64,000 bases of DNA from Hemileia vastatrix (Eukaryota > Basidiomycota > Pucciniomycetes > Pucciniales > Zaghouaniaceae): positions 13,611,001 to 13,675,000 of the forward strand of contig JASXTE010000001.1 in the NCBI GenBank assembly GCA_030280995.1, written 5' to 3'. The translations under genes and the position numbers were made by a program. Positions 1 to 9,380 of this stretch are shown here, in pieces (positions within the stretch are counted from its first letter, which is position 1; each line of letters starts with the position of its first letter). Under the pieces are notes generated by a model. The model saw only the letters and a program-made list of their open reading frames with translations. It ran no database searches and was not told the DNA's origin.

Positions 1-194
1 AAACAAAGTTTTAAGCCAATTAATTTCAATCTGAACATTAGATGGTTTCAATTGAGTAAATTTTCGAGTAGTAGTTTTTGAGCAAGGGAAGATAAATTAA
101 CACTGATTTGGAAAAGTGCTAGAGGAGAAGAGATGTGTAAATTTATTGTAAGTTCAATTCAACGATTAAAAAAAACAATTGGCACTCATTCAAT

Positions 195-226
195 AGGGGG
201 TATCAATGTTCAGGGATCTGCAATTA
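195..226 (+). repeat. Left terminal inverted repeat of Harbinger-1
   Basis: It matches the reverse complement of 7550-7581 at 31 of 32 bases. The bases just inside (216-240) form a further small palindrome, ATCTGCAATTAA around a single A. Confidence 0.85.
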
Positions 227-562
227 AATTAATTGCAGATAAAAATACTTATACCCCAATTATCTTCTGCAATTATTTTTGCTAATAATTGGGTTATTAG
301 ACACTTTACGTGTCAATTTTCACCTCTTATTTGACATTTTTTTACTCAATGTTTCATAACCACATCTTGGACAACCTTCTGTCATAACCACATCTTGACC
401 TACTTTCTGCCATAACCACATCTTGGACTACTCTCTGGATATGGCTTCTACCTTGCTCAACACTCACATTCTCGTCCCATCCTGTCCATTCTATCCAATC
501 AGAACCCCTCACCATCTCATCTGCTTGTTTCTGCTCCTTTTCATCTTCATTTATATTTTAAC

Positions 563-1989
563 ATGCCTTGTCGTCCTAGATCTTCTCAAAGGCAGCCATC
601 ACCAAGTTGTTCTTCAAATCCCACTACTCCCACTTTCCCCTGCTCAGCCGAGAAATCAAAGACCGTTCAATTAAAAAAAGATGACCATCTCATTCTTATC
701 AACTGGATGAAAACCAAATCTAACTATGATTCTTGTTCTGGTACTGAGTATGCCACTAAAGTAGGACGGCCCCCCGCATCAAAAGTTAATGGCTATCTTC
801 TAATGGCAAATGAGTTACGCAATAAGACCAAGGGAAGGATTGATATTTTGCCTAAACAGATGTCTGAACGCTTCAAGCATTACCGAGAAAAATACAAGAA
901 GGCAAAGGCTCTTTCATCTTCCACTGGTTTTGGGATTACTGACAACAATATAACTAAGGGCATAAAATACATAGACAATAAACTTGATTCTTTATGTCCT
1001 TACTTTAAAGAGATGGATGCAATTTTTGGAAAGCGAGCCAATGTTAATCCTGTAAACATGTTGGATGGAGAAGATCCTATCTCCAAACATGATGTCGAAG
1101 CAAATCTTTTCCAATCCTCTTCCTCCACTCAAGCCTCCCCTCATTTGAATGAGTCATATCTAGATAGCTTTTCTGTAGATCCTATAGGTGATTTAACCCA
1201 ACCAAATCTAACTCAGGTCTGTTTCTTTTTTCTTTTATCTTATCAATTCTATTTTTTATTTACTCATCTTTTTCTTATTTCTTAAAAGGCTGATGAACAA
1301 ACCCGGCATCCTCAATCAACTGAGTCTGAAGCTAGTGACAATGATGAGGAGGAAAATGCTACGTTGAACAAAAAGCAAAGGGCTTCAAGTAGTCTAAATT
1401 TCCTCTCACAAAGAAGAAGAAAAAGTGATTTTCATCACAAACACCTTTTTCTTTGATGGAACAGTTTTTAGAGAAACGTGATGCTGGTAAGTGATATCAT
1501 ACCTCTTATTACTTTACTCTGCTTTTCTTCTACTTTATGTTAATTTTTATTCTCACTCTAGAACAAGTGGAAATTGCTTAAGAGACTCTAAGCTTTGAAA
1601 AGAAGAAATGCGAGCTCTCTTTAAGGAGGGATGACAGAGTACAAGATTTGGAAGAGAGGAAGTACGAGCTCTCCTTACAGAAGGATTATCGGGTCCAAGA
1701 TTTGGAGGAGAAGAAGTTTGAGTTAACTCTTAGTATTGAAAAATCCAAAAAAGAGGAAAAAACACTCGAGCATCAAAACTTAATGGAACAGATGAATTAT
1801 AAGCATGATCTTCAAGAAAGTTCTAAAAAGAAAGATTTCTTGATCAAATGCATTAAAGCAAAAAAATCTGTTGAAGAAATAGAACAATTAATGAAATTTT
1901 TTGTTGACTATTTTCTTTTATTTCTTTCACACTTCATGTGTTCATATTTATTTGTACATAAATTTACAATTATTTTCTGTATTTCTTAA
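563..1989 (+). pseudogene. Myb/SANT-like accessory protein of Harbinger-1, broken
   Basis: Harbinger elements encode a second, Myb/SANT-like DNA-binding protein that helps the transposase reach the nucleus and the DNA. The reading frame starts at ATG 563 and resembles the gene at 52320 throughout: shared blocks include QLKKDD, IGRPP/VGRPP, SKVNGYLLMANE, a KQM..RFK..Y..KYKK helix and a CP(F/Y)..EMD motif. Three exons can be inferred: 563-1216, 1289-1486 and 1562 onward, with introns 1217-1288 (GT..AAAAG) and 1487-1561 (GTAAGT..CTCTAG). Exon 3 encodes a charged coiled coil containing about 18-residue repeats around VQDLEE. Exon 2 needs a frameshift to reach the last donor in the frame used by the sister copy, and exon 3 has a TAA six codons in. 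It is therefore a pseudogene. The 3' end is uncertain. Confidence 0.7.
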
Positions 1990-2039
1990 AATATTGTATT
2001 TTAATGTTAAATATTCTTTTTTTAAATAAAATTTTCAAG

Positions 2040-2480
2040 TCTCCTTTGAAAATTTGACAATCCCCCACCCCTGTATTTTTTTGAAGTAAGGGGTGGGTAT
2101 CACAAAAATTCTTTCATGTCATGAATCTTGAAAGTCTTATATGAAAATTTGGCTTTACTACCCCCTGCATTTTACCGGTATCCCAAAAATTCTTACATGT
2201 CAAGAATTTCACAAGTCTTATAAGAAATTTTGGCAAAACCCCCCATGGATTTTATTGAAGTAAGGGACGGGTATCACCAAAAAAATTTCACCAAAATATT
2301 TACAAGTCAAAAAAATTCTATATCTGTTTAAAAAAATTGGCAATACTCTCCCCTGCATTTTATTGAAGCAAGGGGTGGGTATCACCAAAATTTTTCTAAG
2401 TCATCAATTTCACATTTCAGATTTGAAAATTTGGCAATACCCCCCCCTGCATTTTATTTAAGTAAGGGGTGGAAGTCATC
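2040..2480. repeat. Minisatellite, about five ~80-105 bp units
   Basis: Five diverged units each contain TTTGGCAATACCCCC, then CTGCATTTTATTGAAG, then AAGGGGTGGGTATCAC, followed by an AT-rich tail ending in AAGTCTTAT-like sequence. It lies between the Myb-like gene and the oxygenase relic. No coding function is seen. The 2481-2772 stretch after it has no firmly assigned gene, although the minus strand stays open for about 50 codons near 2540-2700. Confidence 0.7.
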
Positions 2481-2772
2481 TAAATTTAATAAAATTACAT
2501 AAATTATTAAATAAATATCTAATATATATCAATTTCCCTAGTTTAAAGTAATGACAATTCCTCAAGCCAAAATGCAGACCAAGTCGAGAAACAAAAGTTT
2601 GGGACTTTCCACAGGTATAGGCAAGAGGAACCCCATGAAACAAATAAATGTTATCATGATTACCTGTTATACAACCAAAGGTCGTTGGCTCATCACATTA
2701 CTTGAGCAAATTGATATATAAAAAATATTTATTTAAAATTTATGAAAAAATATAAAATTTTCGATGACAACT

Positions 2773-4162
2773 CTAATCCCCATACTTTTTGGATCTAGAT
2801 AAAGTTTTTTTAAATCGAATAACTTTACCTTCTTTCTTTACCTTATTGATTCTTTGAATCAACTTATGACTGATTTGAAATGAGCAACCAAAGTGTGTGA
2901 AATCTTGACAGGATTCCAAACCAGGAGGAGCTTTGGTCGTTTGATGATTATCCTTAGAAGAATTCCAAATAGTTTTGATGATACCATTTCCCAAACCAAA
3001 ATCAATGATGCACCGGTGGTCTGGAAAATATAAACCATGTCATTTGATTTTAGCTGGAGATGGTATTGGGTGGCCAGTTAACGGATTGATATATGAGAAT
3101 ATACCAAAAGTAAGAAAATTGGCATCATTCCTATCGATATGAATCCTATTGTGGAATCCAGAATGAGTGATAATAACATTAGAAAATAAAAGATATTCGT
3201 GGCTGATATCTTCCCATTCAGAGTCACACCAATTTGGTATTCCAACTTTGGTTGCTAGTTCATGATTTTTTTCAAATGCTTTATTACAGAGCTTTTTGAG
3301 TCGAAGAGCAAGAAAAGAGTTAAAGCAAGGTAGAGTGTCCCATAAGTGAAAATCTTCATCTTTATGAGCTTTAGTGATATTCTTGACCAAAGAATATATG
3401 CCTATATAAATGAAATAAGTGAAATGATATTAAGAATGGAAAAAAAAATTTTAGACATACCAAGAGAATATCCTTTAACAAAACCTGGTCTCCAACCAAA
3501 TCCAATCATGATACCACCCAACAAATTTGTATTCCTTAAAGGTAATCGAACCAAAGCCATTTGATAAAGAGTTATGATAAGATCCGATAGTTGATTAAAA
3601 GCTTCATCTTTTACACCATCAAATGAATGAACTTCCAATATGAATTGAGCCTTATAATAATTACTGATAACTGCAACAACTCAATCATCTCTAAATCAGT
3701 TAGATATTTGATATCTTCTGGTAATTTTTTTGGATATTGATTTTTTTTATCTACTTTAGTTTTATGAAAAATAATGTTTGGGATATGACAAAAATAACTT
3801 TCACAGAGAATTTTTTTTTCAGATATCTTTTCTTCTGATGAGACTGATTCTCTTTAAATTTTTTTGATGATTTAGATGAGGAATTTTTTTTTTCAGATAT
3901 CTTTTCTTCTTATGAGACTGATTATCATTATTTTTTTTGATGATTTAGAAGATGATTGTATGGAAGTTGATTTCAAAGAAGATGATAGAGATGATGAAGA
4001 TGAAGATGATAAAGAAGATAATTTTTTTTTTGATGATTTAGAAGATGATTGTATGGATGTTGATTTCGAAGAAGATGATAGAGATGATAAAGATGAAGAT
4101 GATAAAGAAGATAAAGATGAAGATAAGAGAGAAGTAAGGGGTGAATCAGAAGAAGAAGACAT
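2773..4162 (-). pseudogene. Tet-like 2OG-Fe(II) dioxygenase relic inside Harbinger-1
   Basis: Read on the minus strand, the pieces line up with the fungal Tet-like 2OG-Fe(II) oxygenase family (TET/JBP superfamily, enzymes that oxidise methylated bases). In order: a Ser/Lys-rich N-terminal tail (4162-3893), a LPEDIKYLTDLEM block (about 3805-3675), LEVHSFDGV, then GFGWRPGFVKGYSLG, a clean 59-nt intron (3402-3460, GTATGT..ATAG) that restores GYSLGIYS, then the iron-binding H-x-D in NRIHIDRND with LTFGIF, and finally TIWNSSKDNHQTT, carrying the distal His, with FTHFGCSFQIS. Defects are a stop after the Ser-rich tail, a frameshift near 3668 and an in-frame TGA at 3040-3042. After that TGA the same frame continues as homologous sequence. 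Family assignment rests on motif recognition only. The junction between the Ser-rich tail and the domain is uncertain. Confidence 0.6.
3939..4124. repeat. Two tandem 93-bp GAT/GAA-rich units
   Basis: The block TGATGATTTAGAAGATGATT recurs 93 bases apart, a multiple of three. On the minus strand it gives the repeated KSTSIQSSSKSSKK of the Ser-rich tail. The preceding 3809-3938 region has a similar duplication around TTTTTCAGATATCTTTTC with a period near 77. Confidence 0.6.
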
Positions 4163-4734
4163 TTTTTTGATCTGAAAAAAAAATTAATTGTCAATAAAAT
4201 TTCAACTCGATTTTTTTTTTAAAAAAAATTCTTACCTAATAATAAAAAAAGCTGTTTTTTTATTTGAAAAATAAAATTGAAAAAAAAAACCAAAAAATCA
4301 GAAAAATTTTTCCAAAAAAAAAATTTATAAAAAAAACCTGAGGTTTTATTTTAAAAAACACAATAAAAGCAAAATCCTATATAAAAAAAATTAATAATTA
4401 AATTCATTCAAAAAAAAAAATTTCAGTAAAAATTAAATTAAAAAAAAAAAAAAAAAAGGAGAACCTGAAGATTGGTTATTAAAAACCTTCTCACAAGATC
4501 CTGAAAAAAAAAAAAAAAAAAAATTCAGTAAAATCAAAATCAAAAACAAAAAAATTATTAAAATAAAAAAAAAAACAAAAAATTATTTACTAGAAAAATT
4601 AATTTTTAATTTAAAAACCTTTTTGGATTTGAAAATAAGAGGGACAGTCCTTAACAGAAAGAATTTTTTTTTTTTCTATAATACTGCCAGCCAAAAAAAT
4701 TAAAAAATTTGTTAGTATATTTATTTGAAAGTAG

Positions 4735-5475
4735 GTAACCCCTCTTTATCTTCCATAATTGTCCCCTATTCAACTCCTTTATTTATGTGGAATCCCCTTA
4801 CAAATCCCTCCCTCCTTTCCTCAATAGTCCCCTCAAATCCTCTCCTTGCCTGCCTCAAAAACCCCCTGAATACCCCTGCTTAATTTCCTCAAAACCCCCC
4901 AAAATTCCCCCCCTTTACCCTTCTTTATATCTCCCAACCACCCCCTTCACCTCTCTTTAGCCGCCTCAAACCCCCCTTTCCCCCCCCTTCCACTCCCTTA
5001 CCTCCTCCTCTACCCCCCCCCCCTCCTTCTTAATGAACGATTGGTAACGATCGTTCATTAAGTAAACAAATTGTTAGCGATTTGTTTACTTAGTGAATGA
5101 TTGTTAACGATCGTTCATTAAGAAGGAGGGGGGGGGGTAGAGGAGGAGGTAAGGGAGTGGGTAGGGGGGGAAGGGGGGTGTTTGAGGCACCTAAAGAGAG
5201 GGAAAGGGGGGGTTTGAGGTGGGTTAAGAAAGGTGAAGGGGGGGTTGAGGTGGCAAAAGAGAGGTGAAGGGGGGGTTTGAGGGACATAAAGAGAGGGGAA
5301 GGGGGGAGTATTGAAGCACCTAAAAAGAGGGGAAGGGGGGTGATGAGGGAGCTAAAGAGGGGGGAAAGGGGGGATTTGAGGCAGCTAAAAAGGGGGTAAA
5401 AAGGGGGTCTTGAGACAGGTAAAGAGAGGGAAAAAGGGGGCCTTGAGGATGATAAAGAGAGGTGAACAAGAGAAA
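4735..5475. repeat. Giant imperfect palindrome of C-rich then G-rich minisatellite
   Basis: The left half (about 4735-5030) is built of C-rich units with CCTCAAACCCCCC. The right half (about 5100-5475) is about nine 32-33 bp G-rich units such as TTTGAGG..CTAAAGAGAGG..AAGGGGGG. The centre (5030-5125) is a near-perfect hairpin holding nested AATGAACGATT..AACGATCGTTCATT palindromes. Together they form a large inverted repeat whose plus strand has many G runs on one side. Long minus-strand frames here are proline-rich low-complexity artefacts. The preceding stretch 4175-4735 is poly-A/T-rich with nothing recognisable. Confidence 0.7.
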
Positions 5476-5942
5476 AAAAACAAAAAAAAAGAGAAAAAAG
5501 AGAAAAAAACAAAACAAAAATTAGTTTACCCTAGAACAAAATAAATGAAGCACTTACAAAAAAAACAAAAAAAACAAAAAAAAGCAAAAAAAAAAAATCA
5601 TGATTAGCAAATAAAAAACCAAGAAAAAAGAAAAAAAATGACCTACCTGGTGAGTTGAGTTGAGAAAATAAATGCAACCAAAATATTTGAGGGATGTTTG
5701 AGGAGAGGATGAAAAGGATATGAGTGATGAATGAAAAAAAAATCACTGACAAAATATGCGATATAAGAAAATATGCAATTTCATGTTGAGGAGGTGATAG
5801 AAAACCAATGAGCCATCCAAAAAAAAGATATTCACCGTAAATTCAAAAAAAAATGAATATGCAACAAACCAAAATACAAAACCAATTGATTAAAGTACAC
5901 AAAGAGGACATTTGGAAAGTATGAAAACATAAAAATAAAAAA

Positions 5943-7253
5943 TTAAAAGGGTGAAGAGAAATGTTGGAGAGTAATTGGCATTATAATGGGGCATATGCTG
6001 GTTGATTGAATGATTTGTGAATCAAGGGAGGGGAGTGCCGGTGGTGGTTCAGGATCCTCTTCTTCATAAAGATCATTCCACTCATCCTTTAAATCAGCTA
6101 GAATATTGTGGAGTATTACGCAAGTCAAGATCCAATGATTTGCAGTTTTGATCTCCAATTTTTTTTGAAATTGGATTCTGAGCTCCCGAAGACTAGAAAA
6201 TCGTCCCTTTAAAATACCTATAGCATGTTCAATTTGTACTCTTGATTGTGCAAGGTGATAATTAAATTTAGTTTTGGGGTCATTTTCTGAATTTGCACCA
6301 CGGAAAGCAGGTATAATGTACTTTCCACTTGCATATGCTGAGTCTGCAAGGAGGTACTGAGATTTGTCAAAGTATGAGTCAGGGGATTGAGAAATCCTCA
6401 TTCTTTGGAAGACGGAAGAGTCATGACATGATCCAGGGCAGCCACTATGAAAAGCAATAAATTTTTTATTGACATCGCATGCAAGTTGAACGGCAATAGA
6501 GTATCTAGAAAGAAGATAAAAAGTTATATTGTGAAAGATGAGAACTTGGAGGAGATTTTGAAGAAACCTTTTTTTGCGATCAAAATAATGGTTGCCATCA
6601 TGAGCAGGCTTTTGACTCAAAGGGATGGTTGTGCCATCAACAAAACCTATACAGCCAGGGAAACCTTCAGCTTGCATTACTTGAGAGGATTCAAGTTGCT
6701 GTTCTGGAGTTAGCCAAGCAAGAGTTTGAGACTTGAGGGAAAGGATAGCAATCATACAGCGCTTGGTGTATAATATCACAGTACCATATCCTATGTTAAA
6801 GAGATTATCCAAACGTCTTACGGCAGCACCATTTCTATTTGAGCCAAAGTGACATAGAGCAACAGCAAGTTGGATGGCAGGATTACACTGTTTGTTATGA
6901 GAATTGTTATGGAAGATAGGATGTTCAGAAATGAGTTGATAAAGTTTGAAGAAAGAATTGGGAGAAGTTCTAAAAAGTTGTGTGAAGTTTAAATGAGGAA
7001 TGTTGAGAATGGAGGCCAGATCATATTGGGGATCATGATAAAGATTTGGCCCCCTGGTGATGATGTAACGCTTTTTGGAAAGAAAACACATATAAGCTAA
7101 AGCATCTTCCAAATCAGAGTCAGATTTATAGTAAAGAACTAAAAGAAAAGTGATAGCATTCATTGTTGAGTGAAGTAGCTTCCTAGTAGAGAGGTGTTTC
7201 ATTGTTGCTGGTGGAAGGGTTAAGTGATGAGGGAAGTGGGAATTCACCACCAA
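5943..7253 (-). CDS. Harbinger (HARBI1-like) DDE transposase
   Basis: This is the enzyme that cuts and pastes the element, a nuclear RNase H-fold nuclease of the DDE_Tnp_4/HARBI1 type. The open frame is 436 codons. The catalytic acids are visible: D206 in GFVDGTTIP, D304 in LLADSAY and E342 in RVQIEHAIGILKGRF, with CHDSSVF between the Asp residues. A 63-nt GTTTCT..TCTAG intron (6505-6567) lies between KKR and YSIAVQLAC. It has no stop and is a multiple of three, so the unspliced frame stays open. Spliced length is 415 residues, within the family range. The start may instead be the Met at residue 18, which matches the sister copy better. The C-terminus ends ITLQHFSSPF, conserved in the other two copies here. 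It looks intact. Confidence 0.88.
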   Translation of the reverse strand: MVVNSHFPHHLTLPPATMKHLSTRKLLHSTMNAITFLLVLYYKSDSDLEDALAYMCFLSKKRYIITRGPNLYHDPQYDLASILNIPHLNFTQLFRTSPNSFFKLYQLISEHPIFHNNSHNKQCNPAIQLAVALCHFGSNRNGAAVRRLDNLFNIGYGTVILYTKRCMIAILSLKSQTLAWLTPEQQLESSQVMQAEGFPGCIGFVDGTTIPLSQKPAHDGNHYFDRKKRFLQNLLQVLIFHNITFYLLSRYSIAVQLACDVNKKFIAFHSGCPGSCHDSSVFQRMRISQSPDSYFDKSQYLLADSAYASGKYIIPAFRGANSENDPKTKFNYHLAQSRVQIEHAIGILKGRFSSLRELRIQFQKKLEIKTANHWILTCVILHNILADLKDEWNDLYEEEDPEPPPALPSLDSQIIQSTSICPIIMPITLQHFSSPF

Positions 7254-7466
7254 ATGTGCAGTTGGGGTGTGTAGATAGAAAAAAAACTTAAGTGTTCACC
7301 ACCAAAATTAAGTAGCATAGAGTGAGGAAAGACTTAAGGATGGCATCAGCAATTATGAGTCATGTGACTTTCTTGCAAATCCATCATTGATGAGATGAGT
7401 TTGGGATCAGGAATTAGGAATGGAAGTTGGGGTATAAGAGGCGGGATAATGCATTATCGTGGATTC

Positions 7467-7498
7467 CTTATCCACTAGCCCCGGGGCTAGTGGATAAG
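7467..7498. repeat. Perfect 32-bp palindrome near the right end of Harbinger-1
   Basis: CTTATCCACTAGCCCC is followed immediately by its exact reverse complement. It is subterminal and could be a transposase-binding or hairpin element, but no function can be shown. Confidence 0.85.
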
Positions 7499-7549
7499 AA
7501 TCTTCCGCAATTAATAATGTCTGATCCCGGAAAAAAAATTCCTGATCCC

Positions 7550-7581
7550 TAATTGCGGATCCCTGAACATTGATACCCCCT
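7550..7581 (-). repeat. Right terminal inverted repeat of Harbinger-1
   Basis: Inverted partner of 195-226. It ends in ACCCCCT followed by the AAT duplication. Confidence 0.85.
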
Positions 7582-7948
7582 AATGTAAATTTACTCATGG
7601 ATTACCACTCTTCCTTATTGAAAGTTCTAGGTGGCACATTAACTTGGGTCAAAAACAATTGAAAGATCAAACAAGACAAAAAAACAAATTGTTTTTTTGA
7701 TGATGGCAACTCAGGACTCAATTGTAGTGACTCTGGGCCAATTAGCGAGGTTTGAGTTAACCAAAAGACAATCTATAGTCAAGGTGCCCTATGACTCACT
7801 TCTCCTATTTTAGGATTCTTACTTTAGAAGTGATATCTCTTTACAAAAACAACTGAAATGTTCCTAGAATGAAAGGAAATGAAGTATGGAAAAACCCTTA
7901 TGGCTTATTGTTTCCACAAAAGAAGACAACTTTGGTTGACTTTCATAC
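7582..7948. other. Flank between Harbinger-1 and the reductase gene
   Basis: No gene, repeat or RNA is recognised. It should contain the 3' UTR and polyadenylation region of the minus-strand reductase gene, but no signal stands out. Confidence 0.4.
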
Positions 7949-9191
7949 TCATGGTATGTTCCGATAATTCTTCAATTCTGGGGAATCCCAACTTAAAAAT
8001 TGTCCGGAAAGAGATTGATCCGCTCGGAAAGCAAGTGAAGCCATCACATAGGCTGGCAAGGACGCATCAATAAGTTTAGAAGATTCATGGAGCTGCACGA
8101 AGTGCTCGTAGGCTGAAGCCTTCATATGCCCAGCGCCTGTCGATAAAGACAAAAGTTAGACCGGCTGTTGAAAAAAAAAAAACAGCTGATTGTGAAGATC
8201 GGGTTCAAGGCTTGCCTTCTTTGCGAACCAAGGTCTGCATATCGGTTCCTACGACACCAGGACGGAGAGCTATAGCTGTAATACTCTCCTCTTCTTCAGC
8301 TAAAGTTCGACAAAGTGAGTTCATTGCCGCTTTGCTTGCATTATCTGATTGAATTCAAGTATTAGTAAATACATAACTTTAGGTGAATGGTTTTTTTAAT
8401 TGAAGCGTTCTATCTTACATGCTGACCAGCTATGAAGCCACGAGAAATGGAAAAATGAGCAGGATTCCTACACTGCTATTGTGTAAATTCTGGTCGACTC
8501 ACCCGCCAACTTTCCCTAAGGCAGCACCTGAGCTAACAAGTACTATTTTACCATTATTTTGCCTCAGCTGAGGCATGGCATGCTGAATCATGCTGATTAG
8601 CGAAAAAAAATTGGTATCAAATAAATGCTTGAAGTCATCCATTTTCATTTCAACTACTTTTCCTATTCTCATAATTCCAGAATTTAAAATAATTCCTGAG
8701 CCAAACATAATAAAAAAAAACTTTGTTTCAGAATTGGACTTTCTAGTATATTAGTTGGAGAACAAACCAGTCAATGAGCCAAAAGAATTCACAGCCATGT
8801 CGACCGCCTTTTTATTATCTTCGTCTTTGCAAACATCTCCCTGAACAACCTTCAATTGCTTTGGATGGTTTTCAAGTAAAGTCTTGAGTTCTGTAACAAG
8901 GCAAATTGGCATATCATTTTATGATGGGAAACGGGAGCAATGAATGTGACAGATGTATGTAATGAAAAAAATGCCAACCTGGTGTGATTGAACGAGAAAG
9001 AGAGACAACATTGGCGTCGAACGGAGGCTCGAGCAAGATTTTCAAACAAGCAAAGCCGATTCCTTTCGATCCTCCGGTGAGCTGTTTTGCGACATGAAGT
9101 GCAGGCGAAAAGCGACATTTGTCAACTACTTGTGAGTGGAAGATTACGCTGTAAGAAACCTCAAGTATACCACAATGTTGTAGCCGCTCAT
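7949..9191 (-). CDS. Short-chain dehydrogenase/reductase, seven exons, intact
   Basis: This is a complete NAD(P)-dependent oxidoreductase of the classical SDR family, 255 residues. By inference it resembles the small fungal benzil/sepiapterin-reductase-like SDRs; the substrate is unknown. Exons are 9171-9191, 8979-9081, 8768-8890, 8503-8695, 8419-8429, 8216-8344 and 7949-8136; they sum to 768 nt. The protein starts MSGYNIVLTGGSKGIG, giving the TGxxxGIG cofactor loop. LNSG (86-89) replaces the usual NNAG. Asn111, Ser138, Tyr151 and Lys155 (WSAYNASK) form the active site, followed by ALRPGVVGTDMQ. All introns are 72-89 nt; five are GT-AG and intron 8137-8215 is GC-AG with a CTAAC branch site. 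Exon 5 is only 11 nt and supplies WSA plus the first base of the Tyr codon. The codon composition is richer in GC than the surrounding transposons, as expected of a host gene. Confidence 0.9.
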
Positions 9192-9380
9192 GAGCACAAA
9201 TAACTTATAAAATTAGCACGTTTTTTTGATAATATTGTGTGAAATATCCCTGCAAGGATGAGTGAAAAATGATGGCCTTTCACCAGCAATAAATTTCCAA
9301 TTTGATTCTGTTGGCCATGCTCATTTTAAGCTACTGTTAGGGGACATAAATGTTATGCAAACTTGCCAGCGGTATAAAAG
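9192..9380. promoter_or_regulatory. Short divergent intergenic region
   Basis: About 160 bases separate the reductase start (minus strand) from the ATG at 9350 (plus strand). A TATAAAAG box lies at 9373-9380 on the plus strand, just inside that ORF, so it would fit a start downstream of it. Promoter function is inferred from position only. Confidence 0.25.

Larger units (their letters stand above)
195..7581. mobile_element. PIF/Harbinger-like DNA transposon (Harbinger-1) with extra cargo
   Basis: The two ends are inverted repeats of 32 bases with one mismatch, beginning AGGGGGTATCAATG. They are flanked by AAT at 192-194 and again at 7582-7584, the 3-bp target duplication expected for PIF/Harbinger elements. 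Inside lie a Myb/SANT-like gene on the plus strand and a DDE transposase on the minus strand, the usual two-gene content of this superfamily. At about 7.4 kb it is large, and the extra length is filled by a minisatellite, a broken Tet-like oxygenase gene and a long G/C-rich inverted repeat. The related element at 51963-55320 lacks these additions. The transposase is almost intact but the accessory gene is broken, so the copy is probably not autonomous now. Confidence 0.85.

Noticed and set aside
3040..3042. Selenocysteine or readthrough at the in-frame TGA of the oxygenase relic
   Set aside because: Other defects (a frameshift near 3668 and a stop after the Ser-rich tail) point to ordinary decay, and no recoding element is visible.
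3876..4175. Plus-strand acidic (Asp/Glu-rich) 99-codon frame
   Set aside because: It is the complement of the Ser/Lys-rich repeat that fits as the N-terminal tail of the minus-strand oxygenase relic; it is low complexity with no domain.
5090..5512. Minus-strand proline/serine-rich frame of 140 codons
   Set aside because: Produced by the G-rich minisatellite with units of about 33 bases; no start context, domain or conservation.
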